A DNA stretch of 64,000 nt from Hymenobacter yonginensis (GCF_027625995.1 NZ_CP115396.1:186001-250000), one strand, 5' to 3'; counted from the stretch's first letter, positions 1-8,803 are shown. Notes: a model not told the origin generated them from the letters alone. Numbers and translations are program-made.

Positions 1-507
1 GGCCACGCCGAAGTTGCCGGCCTGACGGGCCAGACCGGCAACCGTGCCATCATCGTCATGACCGAAGCCGACCTCGACCAGGTGGACTTCTCGCGCCCCG
101 TGACGCTCTTCAGCCAGACCACTAAAAGCACGGCCGGCTTCTACCATATGAAAGCCGTGATGGAAGAGCGTATTCGGGCGGCCGGCGGCTCGCTGGAGTC
201 GTTCGATGCCAACGACAGCATCTGCCGGCAGGTAAGCAACCGCGAGCCGGCGCTGGCCAAGTTTGCGGTGCTGCACGACGTCATCATCTTTGTGAGCGGC
301 CGCAAAAGCTCCAACGGTAAGGCCCTGTTTTCGGTAGTCAACAAAACCAACCCACGCAGCTACTTCGTGGAAAACGAGCAGGAGCTGCTCGATGAGTGGT
401 TCCAGGATGCCGAATCCGTAGGAATCTGCGGCGCCACCAGCACGCCCATGTGGCTGATGGAGCGCGTGAAAGACCGGATTGAGGAAGTAGCCGCCAGCGT
501 GGCGTAG
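1..507 (+). CDS. ispH: 4-hydroxy-3-methylbut-2-enyl diphosphate reductase (IspH), 3' part, cut by window start
   Basis: Reading frame 1 is open from the first base, so the true start lies upstream; 168 codons of a family of roughly 300 are present. IspH is the [4Fe-4S] enzyme of the last step of the MEP pathway, making IPP and DMAPP. The segment NDSICRQVSNRE matches the region of the third cluster-ligating cysteine, followed by the substrate-binding run SGRKSSNGKALF and the typical C-terminal GATSTP motif. An internal ATG at 58 is not the start, because the upstream frame continues family-like sequence (GHAEVAGLTGQTG). Expressed left to right, ending in a probable terminator at 607-649. Identification is firm; only the N-terminal half is unseen. 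Confidence 0.93.
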   Translation, partial: GHAEVAGLTGQTGNRAIIVMTEADLDQVDFSRPVTLFSQTTKSTAGFYHMKAVMEERIRAAGGSLESFDANDSICRQVSNREPALAKFAVLHDVIIFVSGRKSSNGKALFSVVNKTNPRSYFVENEQELLDEWFQDAESVGICGATSTPMWLMERVKDRIEEVAASVA

Positions 508-510
508 GCC

Positions 511-735
511 CATGTAGCATAAGCTTCAGCCTGTGCTGTCTCGCGGCGGTGGCCGTTGCGCGCCGCTTCTCCTTCTTTGCAGGTGAAACACACCAACCTA
601 CCAGAAAAGCCCTCCGGCGTCAGTTTCCAAACCTGCTGCCGGAGGGCTTGGCGTTTTCAGCATCAGGAGGAAGAATAAGCTGCGCTACCCGCAACTGCAA
701 GCGTCTGACGGCACAGGCTGAAGCCTATGCTACAT
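511..735. repeat. Long inverted repeat enclosing the ispH terminator
   Basis: Arms at about 511-539 and 706-735 are imperfect reverse complements (shared core CACAGGCTGAAGC, then a block ending ATGTAG). They start just after the ispH stop and end a few bases before the next start. The interior of about 165 bp holds a separate hairpin (607-649). Looks like an intergenic mobile palindrome rather than a simple terminator. Confidence 0.6.
607..649 (+). terminator. Hairpin terminator after ispH
   Basis: Perfect 12-bp stem AAGCCCTCCGGC / GCCGGAGGGCTT with a 19-base loop, followed by a T-poor tail (ggcgttttc). Likely a factor-independent terminator or 3' stabilising hairpin. Confidence 0.5.
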
Positions 736-742
736 TTGCGGC

Positions 743-1297
743 ATGCGCAGACTGATCAACTACTTCCTCAACGGCTTCCTCATTGTGGCGCCCATCGGCC
801 TCACGATGTACATTCTCTACTCGCTGCTGCGTTGGCTCAACGACCTGTTTGCGGGGCTGAGCTTCGACGTGCCGGGGCTGGGACTGGTGGTGGCGGTGCT
901 GCTGATTACGGCCGTGGGCTTCGTGGCGAAGTCGTTTATGGTGCGGCCGTTTCTGGTGATTGCCGAGCGGATTCTGCACCGCACGCCGCTGGTGAGCATC
1001 ATCTACTCCAGCCTCAAAGACCTGTTCGACGCCTTCGTCGGCGACAACCAGAAGTTCAACTGCCCGGTGCTGGTGCGCCTCAACGCCCAGGACAACGTGT
1101 TCAAGATGGGCTTCGTCACCCAGGACGACCTGGCCGCGCTGCACCGCCCCGATCTGGTGGCCGTGTACTTTCCACACTCCTACAACTTCTCCGGCGAGCT
1201 GGTGCTGGTGCCGCAGGCTAGCGTCACGCACCTAGACCTGCCCAGCTCCGATGCCATGAAGTTCATTGTGTCCGGCGGCGTGTCGCGGCTGGGGTAG
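743..1297 (+). CDS. DUF502 family membrane protein
   Basis: 184 residues. Two hydrophobic segments (about residues 8-30 and 46-66) are followed by a soluble domain containing TPLVSIIYSSLKDLFDAF, the signature region of DUF502 proteins. The family is widespread and its biochemical role is not established. The ATG at 743 lies 7 bases beyond the right arm of the 511-735 palindrome, so its leader is very short. The next gene starts 66 bp downstream on the same strand and may be co-transcribed. Confidence 0.85.
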   Translation: MRRLINYFLNGFLIVAPIGLTMYILYSLLRWLNDLFAGLSFDVPGLGLVVAVLLITAVGFVAKSFMVRPFLVIAERILHRTPLVSIIYSSLKDLFDAFVGDNQKFNCPVLVRLNAQDNVFKMGFVTQDDLAALHRPDLVAVYFPHSYNFSGELVLVPQASVTHLDLPSSDAMKFIVSGGVSRLG

Positions 1298-1363
1298 GCG
1301 AGGGGCTCCGGGAACGGGGCCTGGTCGGATGCCGTACAGCCTAGCGCCATCTAGCTGCTGCCT

Positions 1364-2155
1364 ATGCCCACCCGTCTGCACTTTCAGAAATTCGGCTCCG
1401 GCCCGCGGGTGGTGCTGGCGTTTCATGGCTACGGGCAAAGCAGCGGGCACTGGCGCACGCTGGCCCCAGTGCTGGGTCCAGATTTGACGGTGTATGCCTT
1501 CGACCTGTTCTACCACGGCCGCAGCCAGCTGCTGAAGGCCGATGCGCCCCTGAGCAAGCAGCGCCTCGGCGAGTTGCTGGAGGAGTTTCTGCAGGAAAAC
1601 AGCATCGACACCTTTCACCTGCTAGCGTTCAGCATGGGCGCTAAGTTTGCCCTGACCCTGGCCGAACGGCAGCCGCAACGGGTGGAAGGTATCTGGCTGG
1701 TAGCACCCGACGGCCTGCAGCGGCAGTTCTGGTACGCGCTGGCCACCTATCCGCCGTGGATGCGCGGGGTGCTGGGGCGGGCCGTGCTGCGGCCGGAGCG
1801 GCTGCTGCGCTTTCTGGGGGCGCTGGGGCAGCGCCGGGTGGTGCCGCCCAACCTGGTGCACTTCGCTAAGTGGCAGCTCGACAGCCGCGAAAAGCGGCTG
1901 CGGGTGTACCGGAGCTGGGTGGGGTTCCGGCGCCTCACGTTCAACCTGCGCCAGCTGGCGCAGGTGCTGAACCGGCGCCCGACGCCCGTTACGTTCTTCC
2001 TGGGCCGCTACGACCTGGTGATTCCGCAGGCGGGCCTGGCGCGGTTTATCGGCTCGTTGCAGTCGGCGCGCACGGTGGTGCTGGAGGCCGGCCACGGCGG
2101 GCTGCTGGCGTACCTGGCCACCTATCTGCACCAGCACCCCGAAATGCGACTTTAA
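1364..2155 (+). CDS. Alpha/beta-fold hydrolase
   Basis: 263 residues with the N-terminal oxyanion-hole motif FHGYGQSSGHW, the strand-turn FDLFYHGRS and a nucleophile elbow AFSMGA. The elbow has Ala in place of the first Gly of GxSxG, a tolerated variant. A late Asp (GRYDLVIP) and a His (EAGHGGLLAY) could complete the Ser-Asp-His triad. No signal peptide, so probably cytoplasmic. The substrate cannot be read from the sequence; esterase, lipase-like or MhpC-like activity is possible. Its 3' end is 15 bp from the converging DoxX gene. Confidence 0.8.
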   Translation: MPTRLHFQKFGSGPRVVLAFHGYGQSSGHWRTLAPVLGPDLTVYAFDLFYHGRSQLLKADAPLSKQRLGELLEEFLQENSIDTFHLLAFSMGAKFALTLAERQPQRVEGIWLVAPDGLQRQFWYALATYPPWMRGVLGRAVLRPERLLRFLGALGQRRVVPPNLVHFAKWQLDSREKRLRVYRSWVGFRRLTFNLRQLAQVLNRRPTPVTFFLGRYDLVIPQAGLARFIGSLQSARTVVLEAGHGGLLAYLATYLHQHPEMRL

Positions 2156-2170
2156 AGGAGCAGCAAGCTG

Positions 2171-2620
2171 CTACTTGGTCTGGCGGAACACTTTGTTGTC
2201 GACGGAGTACCGGCCTGGGCCCACAATCATGAACATGAGGCACAGCAGCAGTACCAGCAGTGAAGTCCACAGCTCGGTGTTGGCCAGGTTGAAGCCGTTC
2301 TGGGAGTTCACCAGCAGTACGGCGCCCAGCAGAATCGGGAGCTGGCACATGAGGGCGAGGCGGGTGAGGGTGCCGGTGGCAATCATTAGCCCACCCACAA
2401 TGTGGAAAAAGCTCACGAATAGTGAGGTCTTTTTGAGGTCGGCCCAGGGCTGTTGCTGGCTGAGCAGGTAGTACACATCGGTGCTGTGGTCCAGAAACGA
2501 CAGCCCTTTGATGAGCAGGAACACGCCCAGTAGCAGGCGGAGGGCATCCAGCCAAACGGGGTTGCCGGCACTGGTCCGGTCTGGGCGGGAGGCGGCAGAG
2601 AATTGGGGGGTGAGTTCCAT
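2171..2620 (-). CDS. DoxX family membrane protein
   Basis: 150 codons from the ATG at 2620 (protein begins MELTPQFS). An ATG 28 codons further upstream would add a Cys/His-rich, non-hydrophobic tail and is less likely. Four hydrophobic helices are visible, with LRLLLGVFLLIKGLSFL first and FFHIVGGLMIATGTLTRLA in the middle, typical of DoxX/DoxD-like small integral membrane proteins. Family members are linked to quinone or thiol redox chemistry, but nothing here identifies a partner. Convergent with the hydrolase gene. Confidence 0.75.
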   Translation of the reverse strand: MELTPQFSAASRPDRTSAGNPVWLDALRLLLGVFLLIKGLSFLDHSTDVYYLLSQQQPWADLKKTSLFVSFFHIVGGLMIATGTLTRLALMCQLPILLGAVLLVNSQNGFNLANTELWTSLLVLLLCLMFMIVGPGRYSVDNKVFRQTK

Positions 2621-2719
2621 GGCGGGATGGGATAGGAAGTGGAGCAGAGCCGGCGCGTGGCATTGCATGCACCTTCTTTCAAGATACACAATTCCTGCCA
2701 CCAAATCACCTCTTAGTGC

Positions 2720-3304
2720 CTAGTTGGCAGGCAGTTGAAGTGCCTGCTGATAGAGCTGCTCGCTTTCCTGGTCGAATACCACAAACACCACTTCCTGCGG
2801 CCACGGGTGCTGCGCCAGAAATTCCCGCGCCTCCCGCACGGCAATGGCTGCCGCCGCCGGCTTGGGGTAGCCGTAGATGCCCGTGCTGATACCCGGAAAC
2901 GCCACGCTGGCCAGCTGCCGGTCGGCGGCCAGCTGCAGGCTGTTGCGGTAGCAGCTGGCCAGCTGCTGCGGCTGCTGCTTGTGGCCGCCGTTCCAGACGG
3001 GCCCCACCGTGTGGATGACATACGGCGCCGGTAGCTGGCCGCCCGTAGTGATTACCGCCTCGCCGGTGGCCAAGCCTTTGCCGTAGTGGCCGGCCCGCAG
3101 CTGCCGGCACGCGTCCAGCAGGGCGGGGCCGGCAGCTCGGTGAATAGCCCCATCGACGCCCCCGCCGCCAAGAAGGCTGGAGTTGGCGGCATTCACGATG
3201 GCCGCGGTGTCGAGCCGGGTGATGTCGCCGCGGTAGAGCAGGAGGCGGCCGAAGCGGTGGGCAGTGGCGCGCCAGTCGGCGGCAGGGGAGGAGGAATGGG
3301 GCAT
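2720..3304 (-). CDS. Macro-domain protein (ADP-ribose binding / O-acetyl-ADP-ribose deacetylase type)
   Basis: 194 residues from the ATG at 3304. The frame stays open to 3547, but that extension would overlap the divergent 2TM gene and has no family-like sequence. Motifs: [22 protein letters not shown] (ADP-ribose loop 1) and [10 protein letters not shown] (loop 2), as in the MacroD/YmdB class that hydrolyses O-acetyl-ADP-ribose or mono-ADP-ribosyl groups. It reads away from the 2TM gene at 3471, leaving about 165 bp for divergent promoters. Confidence 0.9.
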   Translation of the reverse strand: MPHSSSPAADWRATAHRFGRLLLYRGDITRLDTAAIVNAANSSLLGGGGVDGAIHRAAGPALLDACRQLRAGHYGKGLATGEAVITTGGQLPAPYVIHTVGPVWNGGHKQQPQQLASCYRNSLQLAADRQLASVAFPGISTGIYGYPKPAAAAIAVREAREFLAQHPWPQEVVFVVFDQESEQLYQQALQLPAN

Positions 3305-3470
3305 AGGATGGTAGGCAGATGCGGCCGGTATGGCTGCGTGGCAAGCTAACAGCTCAGGGCCGGTTTCCGACGCTTCAGCTGGCGCTGATACCGCCTGGGC
3401 AATATTCGATTTTGTATATTGAAGAGAACCGGTACGTTTGAGCATCATCCAGCCAAAAAAACACTTTTCC

Positions 3471-3761
3471 ATGGAAACCACCGACCGTGACCCCCAACTG
3501 TGGCGCATCGCAAAAGACCGCGCCAAATTCAAGTCGCACCTGCTCACTTACGTCGTTGTGAACCTGCTGCTCTGGTCCATCTGGGCCGTGACCGAGCACC
3601 ACGACCACCGCGGTATTCCATGGCCGGTATGGCCCACCGTGTTCTGGGGATTTGGCGTGTTCATGAACGGCCTGGGCGTATACGGCGGCTTCGGCAAAGC
3701 CCAGCTTTCAGAGCGCGAGTACGAGAAGCTGGTGCGCCGGCAGCGCGAAGGCCGGTTGTAG
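3471..3761 (+). CDS. 2TM-domain protein
   Basis: 96 residues from the ATG at 3471; an upstream TTG at 3438 is possible but unneeded. Two transmembrane segments (about 22-38 and 50-68) are preceded by a charged stretch with [18 protein letters not shown], the usual pattern of Bacteroidota 2TM-domain proteins, which sometimes occur fused to histidine kinases. It ends in basic residues ([11 protein letters not shown]). Role unknown; a small inner-membrane protein is the only safe statement. Confidence 0.75.
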   Translation: METTDRDPQLWRIAKDRAKFKSHLLTYVVVNLLLWSIWAVTEHHDHRGIPWPVWPTVFWGFGVFMNGLGVYGGFGKAQLSEREYEKLVRRQREGRL

Positions 3762-3836
3762 AGTAATTGAGTAGCTGAGTAGACACGCTGAGTGCACATA
3801 TACTCAGTTGCTCAATTGCTCAGGTACTCTACTAGG
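3762..3836. repeat. Imperfect intergenic inverted repeat
   Basis: Built from GAGTAATTGAGTAGCTGAG-like units and their complement (CTCAGTTGCTCAATTGCTCAG). Could terminate the 2TM gene. Resembles in style the palindrome at 20549-20628. Confidence 0.45.
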
Positions 3837-3872
3837 CAACCTTCGCGGCGGGCTGGGGGTTGTAGGCAGTAT

Positions 3873-5006
3873 ATGACAACGCGCCCCCTTCTCTCCATGC
3901 TGCTGCTTGCCCCGCTGGTGCTGGCGGCTTCCGCGCCCGGCCGCCCAGTGGCCCCGGCCGCCGCCGATGCCAACCTGAGCAAGATCAAGCTCCCGGCCGG
4001 CTTCACCATCAGCTACTTTGCCCAGGGCGTGAAAAGCGCCCGGGAGCTGGCCGTGGGCCCCGATGGCACCGTGTACGTGGGCACCAAGGACGACAAAGTG
4101 TACGCCTTGCCCGACCGCAACAAAGACGGCCGCGCCGATGAGGTAGTGACCATCGCCACTGGTCTGAACGCCCCCAACGGCGTGGCTGTGCGCAACGGCG
4201 CCCTCTACGTGGCCGAAATCAACCGGATTCTGCGCTACGACAACATTGCGGGCACGCTCCGGCAGAAGCCCAAGCCGGCCGTGGTGTATGGCCAGCTGCC
4301 CAACAAGGACTGGCACGGCTACCGCTACATTGCCTTCGGGCCCGATGGCAAGCTGTACGTGCCGGTGGGCGCGCCCTGCAACTCCTGCCTGCCCGAGGAG
4401 CCCATCTACGGCACCATCAACCGCCTCAACCCTGATGGCAGCGGCCTGGAAGTGTTTGCCCAGGGTGTGCGCAACACGGTCGGGTTCGACTGGAGCCCCC
4501 AGGACAAAGCCCTTTGGTTTACGGACAACGGCCGCGACATGCTCGGCGACAACCTGCCCGCCGACGAGCTGAACCGCGCCGCCAGCGCCGGCCTGCACTT
4601 CGGTTTCCCCTACTTCTTCGCCGGCGACGTGCCCGACCCGCAGCTCAGCAAAGGCCGCTCCGCCGACACCTACCAGAAACCCGCCCGCAAGCTGGGGCCG
4701 CACGTGGCGGCGCTGGGCATGAAGTTCTACACCGGCAAGCAGTTCCCGGCGCAATACCGCAACCAAATCCTGATTCCGGAGCACGGCTCCTGGAACCGCA
4801 CCAGCAAGCTCGGCTACCGCATCACAATGGTGAAGCTGGATGCCAGCGGCAAGCAGGCCACCGGCTACGAAACCTTCGCCGAAGGCTGGCTGCAGGGCCA
4901 GAAAGCCTGGGGCCGCCCCGTGTGCCTACTGGTGCTGCCCGACGGCTCCCTACTCGTCAGCGACGACCAGAACGACGCCGTGTACCGCATCAGCTACAAA
5001 GGGTGA
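3873..5006 (+). CDS. Secreted PQQ-dependent sugar dehydrogenase / sorbosone dehydrogenase-like beta-propeller
   Basis: 377 residues from the ATG at 3873, which gives a clean signal peptide (TTRPLLSMLLLAPLVLAASA); longer starts read into the repeat upstream. The mature part has the repeated blade signature of the glucose/sorbosone dehydrogenase family: ARELAVGPDGTVYVGT, RYIAFGPDGKLYVPVGAPCNSC, LNPDGSGLEVFAQGVRN, then DNGRDMLGDNLPADELN and LIPEHGSWNR. Expected to be periplasmic, oxidising sugars if it binds PQQ. Many Bacteroidota homologues lack a proven substrate. It ends at a strong palindrome (5011-5108). Confidence 0.82.
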   Translation: MTTRPLLSMLLLAPLVLAASAPGRPVAPAAADANLSKIKLPAGFTISYFAQGVKSARELAVGPDGTVYVGTKDDKVYALPDRNKDGRADEVVTIATGLNAPNGVAVRNGALYVAEINRILRYDNIAGTLRQKPKPAVVYGQLPNKDWHGYRYIAFGPDGKLYVPVGAPCNSCLPEEPIYGTINRLNPDGSGLEVFAQGVRNTVGFDWSPQDKALWFTDNGRDMLGDNLPADELNRAASAGLHFGFPYFFAGDVPDPQLSKGRSADTYQKPARKLGPHVAALGMKFYTGKQFPAQYRNQILIPEHGSWNRTSKLGYRITMVKLDASGKQATGYETFAEGWLQGQKAWGRPVCLLVLPDGSLLVSDDQNDAVYRISYKG

Positions 5007-5010
5007 TTGT

Positions 5011-5108
5011 AATAGCCCATCATGCAGAGCGGAGCGAAGCATCTCGTCAGTGTGGTAAAATTACTACGCTGGCGCGATGCTTCGTTCCGCTCTGCATGAC
5101 GGGCTATT
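5011..5108. repeat. Palindromic element, family 2 (full copy)
   Basis: Arms of about 35 bp (AATAGCCCATCATGCAGAGC... and its near-complement ending ATGACGGGCTATT) enclose a core with TGGTAAAATTACTAC. The same core with different outer stems occurs at 27564-27657. Half-copies with GAGATGCTTCG-like ends occur at 54900-54945 and 63955-64000. Confidence 0.7.
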
Positions 5109-5133
5109 GAATGTTGGTAGTACATTTAAAGCC

Positions 5134-5610
5134 ATGAAAAAGCTGCGTGTACCAAAGCGGGTAGTGGGCCGGCGCGAGCTGGTGGATTTTCCGCAGTTTC
5201 AGCTGTGGGGCGTGGAGGCCAAGGTGGACACCGGCGCTTACACCAGTGCCATCCACTGCTCCAACATTCATCTGGCTACCCGGCCCGACGGCCGCCAGTG
5301 CCTGCACGTGCAATTGCTGGACCCGTCGCACCCGAATTTCGACGGTACGCCCATGGAATTCACCGACTTCAGTCTGCGCGACATCAAAAGCTCCAACGGC
5401 GACGTGCAGGAACGCTACGTTATCCGGGCAGTTATGCGGATATTTGGCGAGGATTTCGACACCGAATTCTCGTTGTCCGACCGGTCCGATATGAAGTATC
5501 CCGTGCTGTTGGGCCGTTTGCTGCTACGCCACGGCCGCTTTGTGGTCGATGTGACGCGGCGCAATGTATCCTACCGCGCCCAGCAGGCCGCGCAATCGTC
5601 GCCGTCCTGA
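5134..5610 (+). CDS. RimK-associated retropepsin-like zinc protease family protein
   Basis: 158 residues from the ATG at 5134. VDTGAYTSAIH carries the DTGA motif of the retropepsin-like fold named ATP-dependent zinc protease, and LLGRLLLRHGRFVVD is the typical C-terminal strand pair. It sits 59 bp before a rimK-type ligase, with an aspartoacylase-like gene next, an arrangement I recall as recurrent in proteobacteria and Bacteroidota. The natural substrate is not settled; processing of a RimK product is plausible. It opens this three-gene set right after a palindrome. Confidence 0.85.
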   Translation: MKKLRVPKRVVGRRELVDFPQFQLWGVEAKVDTGAYTSAIHCSNIHLATRPDGRQCLHVQLLDPSHPNFDGTPMEFTDFSLRDIKSSNGDVQERYVIRAVMRIFGEDFDTEFSLSDRSDMKYPVLLGRLLLRHGRFVVDVTRRNVSYRAQQAAQSSPS

Positions 5611-5669
5611 GCTGTGCGGCGCCTCCTCTTCCGAAGCTTCTGCTCCACTCCACTCTATTTTTTTGACTG

Positions 5670-6614
5670 ATGAAACTGGCGATTCTGTCGCGTGAGCCGA
5701 AGCTATACTCCACCACGCGTCTCGTGGAGGCCGCCGTCGCGCGGGGCCACGAAGCCGTGGTGCTGGACCATCTGCACTGCAACCTGGTACTTGAAAAGGG
5801 CAAGCCCGGTATCATCTATCATGGCCAGAAGCTGGAAGGCTTCGACGCCATCATTCCGCGCATTGGGGCTTCGGTCACGTTTTATGGCTGCGCCGTGGTG
5901 CGGCAGTTTGAGATGATGAAAGTGCGCACGGCCGTGGAAAGCCAGGCCATAGTGCGCAGCCGCGATAAGCTCCGCTCCATGCAGATTCTGGCCCGCGCCG
6001 GCGTGGGCATGCCCAAAACCGCCTTCACCAACTACTCCGACGAAGTGCCGGCCATGATTGAGCAGGTAGGCGGCGCGCCGGTCATCATCAAGCTGCTGGA
6101 AGGCACCCAGGGCCTGGGCGTAGTGCTGGCTGAGTCGGCCAAGGCCGCGCAGTCGGTGATTGAGGCCTTCCACAACCTCAAGGCCCGCATCATCGTGCAG
6201 GAATTCATTGCCGAAAGCAAGGGCGCCGACCTGCGGGCCTTTGTGGTGAACGGCGAGGTAGTTGGGGCCATGAAGCGCCAGGGCAAAGATGGCGAGTTCC
6301 GCTCCAACCTGCATCGGGGCGGCTCGGGCACGCTCGTGAAGCTGAGCCGCGCCGAAAAAGCCGCCGCCCTGCTGGCCGCCAAGTCGCTAGGCCTGGGCAT
6401 TGCGGGCGTGGATATGCTGCAAAGCAAGCGTGGACCTTTGGTGTTGGAAGTGAATTCGTCGCCGGGTCTGGAAGGCATCGAGAAGGCCACCGGCCTCGAT
6501 ATTGCCGGCAAAATAATCGAGTACACCGCGGAAATAGCGCAGAAGAAGAAAGCCAAAGCTGTGCCCAAGGCAGCCGTGGCCCAGCCCGACAGCCAGCCCG
6601 ATACGCCGCAGTAG
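5670..6614 (+). CDS. rimK: RimK-type ATP-grasp glutamate ligase
   Basis: 314 residues. N-terminal pre-ATP-grasp domain ([22 protein letters not shown]) and [15 protein letters not shown], then an ATP-grasp fold with [17 protein letters not shown], the metal-binding [15 protein letters not shown], and [15 protein letters not shown]. RimK adds glutamate residues to the C-terminus of ribosomal protein S6 in E. coli and can make poly-glutamate. The last 30 residues are Lys/Ala/Pro/Gln rich and unlike the core. Co-directional with the protease-like gene before it and separated from the deacylase-like gene by a palindrome (6627-6728), which may limit read-through. Confidence 0.9.
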   Translation: MKLAILSREPKLYSTTRLVEAAVARGHEAVVLDHLHCNLVLEKGKPGIIYHGQKLEGFDAIIPRIGASVTFYGCAVVRQFEMMKVRTAVESQAIVRSRDKLRSMQILARAGVGMPKTAFTNYSDEVPAMIEQVGGAPVIIKLLEGTQGLGVVLAESAKAAQSVIEAFHNLKARIIVQEFIAESKGADLRAFVVNGEVVGAMKRQGKDGEFRSNLHRGGSGTLVKLSRAEKAAALLAAKSLGLGIAGVDMLQSKRGPLVLEVNSSPGLEGIEKATGLDIAGKIIEYTAEIAQKKKAKAVPKAAVAQPDSQPDTPQ

Positions 6615-6626
6615 CCCGCCGCCGGA

Positions 6627-6728
6627 GTGGTGCTACGACTTTTTTTGTCGTAGTACCACTATCGTTGAACGAGACGTGCAGCCATCAGCAATCATAGTGG
6701 TACTACGACAAAAAAGTCGTAGCACCAC
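6627..6728. repeat. Palindromic element with REPIN-like core, stem type GTGGTGCTACGAC
   Basis: About 33-bp arms (GTGGTGCTACGACTTTTTTT... / ...AAAAAAGTCGTAGCACCAC) enclose CGTTGAACGA (6663-6672) and CATCAGCAA (6683-6691). These are the reverse complements of the two inner blocks of the RAYT-linked elements, although the outer stem is unrelated. Confidence 0.75.
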
Positions 6729-6876
6729 GGCGCTGCTTCCCAAGTTTTCAGAAGTGACGCGGCAGTTTCTTATCTTCCTTCGCCATACCTGATTGGCGCT
6801 CCGGCCGGGTTGTGGCTGAAGCCGGGGTGGCGTCTGGCGCAAGCAGTGCGCCTGTATTTCTGTTTCTGACCTGCCC

Positions 6877-7947
6877 TTGACCCCAGCCTCCAACCCAGCC
6901 GCCATCTGCCTCAACGGCCTCACCATCCTGCCCGGTGAGCGGGTCCTGACGCGGCTGGTGATTTCGCGGCTGCCCTCAGGAACGGTCATCGACATTCCGG
7001 TGCACGTGTTCCGATCCACGGTGCCCGGCCCCACGGTGCTGCTGATGGCCGGCATGCACGGCGACGAGGTGAACGGCATCGAAATCATCCGGCGCCTGAT
7101 CCGGCGCGACTTGCTGCACCCGCTGCGGGGCACCATCATTGCCATTCCCATCCTCAACATCTACGGGTTCCTGAACTTCTCGCGCGATGTGCCCGATGGC
7201 AAGGACGTGAACCGCAGCTTCCCCGGCAACCCGCGCGGCTCGCTGGCCAGCCGCGTGGCGCACCGCTTCATGCGCGAAATCATGCCCCTGATTGACTACG
7301 GCATCGATTTCCACACGGGCGGCGCGGCGCGTTCCAACATGCCCCAGATCCGGTGCCTGTTGCACGAAGACCCCGAAACCGACGCCATTGCCGCCGCGTT
7401 TGCCGCGCCCTTCACGCTGCACTCGGCGCTGCGGGCCGGCTCGCTGCGCGAAACGGCCATGCAGCTCGGCAAGCGCATCATCGTGTACGAAACCGGCGAG
7501 TCCTTGCGCCTCGACGAGTCGGGCATTGACCTGGCCATTGCGGGCACGTTTCGGGTGCTGCACTATCTGGGCATGGTGGCCGATGCTTCGCGGCCCGAGC
7601 ACCCGGCCATCGTGTGCTTGCGCCATACGTGGCTGCGGGCCAAGTTTGCGGGCCTGTTCCGCAGCCACGTCCGCAACGGCGACTACATCGAGAAGGGCCA
7701 GATTTACGGCTCCGTGGCCGACCCCTACGGCGAGCACGCCGTGCGCCTGGAGGCGCCGGTAGCGGGCTACATCATCGGCCTCAACCACATGCCCGTCGTC
7801 AACCAGGGCGACGCGCTGGTGCACGTCGGCCGCCTCGATGCCGCCCCCAGCCGCATCGACCTGGCCCCGCCCTACGAGGAAAAGCCCATGAAGCCCCTCG
7901 AACACGAGCCCGAAGACCACGACGACGACGAGCCCGAAGCCCCGTAA
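6877..7947 (+). CDS. Succinylglutamate desuccinylase/aspartoacylase family protein
   Basis: 356 residues if the TTG at 6877 is used; no ATG lies before the conserved region, so an alternative start codon is needed and the exact start is uncertain. Zinc-site motifs: GMHGDEVNGIE (His and Glu ligands), then DVNRSFPGN and DYGIDFHTGG (third ligand His). C-terminal beta-rich region with EAPVAGYI, then an acidic tail (EHEPEDHDDDEPEAP). Members hydrolyse N-acyl amino acids. Together with RimK and the retropepsin-like protein this suggests a peptide-tailing and trimming pathway; that link is inference from context. Confidence 0.85.
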   Translation: MTPASNPAAICLNGLTILPGERVLTRLVISRLPSGTVIDIPVHVFRSTVPGPTVLLMAGMHGDEVNGIEIIRRLIRRDLLHPLRGTIIAIPILNIYGFLNFSRDVPDGKDVNRSFPGNPRGSLASRVAHRFMREIMPLIDYGIDFHTGGAARSNMPQIRCLLHEDPETDAIAAAFAAPFTLHSALRAGSLRETAMQLGKRIIVYETGESLRLDESGIDLAIAGTFRVLHYLGMVADASRPEHPAIVCLRHTWLRAKFAGLFRSHVRNGDYIEKGQIYGSVADPYGEHAVRLEAPVAGYIIGLNHMPVVNQGDALVHVGRLDAAPSRIDLAPPYEEKPMKPLEHEPEDHDDDEPEAP

Positions 7948-8014
7948 CCGTGGCCCGGACTTCAGTCCGTAGCCCAACGCGGCCACGCCACGCGCCGGGC
8001 CAACTGAAGTTCCA
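7948..8014. repeat. Degenerate copy of a GTGGCCCGG palindrome
   Basis: Starts GTGGCCCGGACTTCAGTCCG and ends near GCCGGGCCAACTGAAGTT. The left end resembles the arm of the palindrome at 19067-19166. Probably an eroded or partial copy. Confidence 0.45.
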
Positions 8015-8132
8015 GCCTGCTGCTGTCCGCAACCTGAGGGGCCGGGCATCAATAGTATCGGCAGACCTTCGTTTCTTTGGGACGCAGATTGCCCGTGCCG
8101 GGTGGTTGTCGACTTCTCTCCTTATTGTTCGA

Positions 8133-8780
8133 ATGAAAAACTCTCTTCAACTAGCCATCAATGCCGTCCTGGTTGTTGCGGTGGCGGTGCTGTTCTACCT
8201 GCATTTCTCCAACAAGCCGTCTGCCACGGCAGCCCGCAAAGCGCCCGTAGTGGTGCAAACCACCGACTCGACGGGCGCCACCACCGAAACCACCGTGGCC
8301 GCCGAAGACCCCGCCGTGGCCCTCGCCGACACCAACAAGGTGGCCTACGTGGAATCGGGCAAGCTGCTCGACGGCTACAAGGGCATGCAGGACGCCCGCA
8401 AGGCCTTCGAGGCCAAAGCCAAGCGCTGGGAAGCCCAGAACCAGACCATGGTGCAGAACTTTCAGTCGGCGGTGCAGCAGTACCAGAAGCAGGGTGAGAG
8501 CATGAGCCCCGAGCAGCGTGCCGCCACCGAGCAGAAGCTGGGCGCTCAGCAGCAGCAGGTTGGCCTCAGCCAGCAGAAGCTGCAGCAGCAGGCCCAGGAA
8601 GAAGAAGCCAAAATGACCCAGGCCGTGCTGGAGCGCGTGAACAAGCAGATCGAAAAATACGGCAAAGCCAACGGCTACCGCCTGATCCTGAGCGGCTCGC
8701 TGGCCTACGGCCGCAAAGACCTCGACATCACCCAGCCGGTGCTCAAATACCTCAACCAGGAGTATACGGCCAAGAAATAG
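8133..8780 (+). CDS. OmpH/Skp family periplasmic chaperone
   Basis: 215 residues from the ATG at 8133. The frame is open much further up (7614), but that part overlaps the previous gene. Residues 7-22 are a signal anchor (INAVLVVAVAVLFYL), followed by a Thr/Ala-rich linker. AYVESGKLLDGYKGMQDARKAFEAKAKRW is the OmpH family start, and residues 95-165 are a Gln-rich coiled coil (QQQQVGLSQQKLQQQAQEEE). It ends with the typical SGSLAYGRKDLDITQPVLKYLN. Expected to bind unfolded outer-membrane proteins in the periplasm. A good terminator follows at 8804-8838. Confidence 0.88.
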   Translation: MKNSLQLAINAVLVVAVAVLFYLHFSNKPSATAARKAPVVVQTTDSTGATTETTVAAEDPAVALADTNKVAYVESGKLLDGYKGMQDARKAFEAKAKRWEAQNQTMVQNFQSAVQQYQKQGESMSPEQRAATEQKLGAQQQQVGLSQQKLQQQAQEEEAKMTQAVLERVNKQIEKYGKANGYRLILSGSLAYGRKDLDITQPVLKYLNQEYTAKK

Positions 8781-8803
8781 CCTAGCCTCCCGGCTGCCGG
8801 TCT

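Noticed and set aside
3305-3547. N-terminal extension of the macro-domain gene
   Set aside because: Would overlap the divergent 2TM gene and its promoter region; sequence not family-like, and a good ATG exists at 3304.
7614-8132. Upstream extension of the OmpH-like gene
   Set aside because: Overlaps the aspartoacylase-like gene; the signal anchor starts at 8133.
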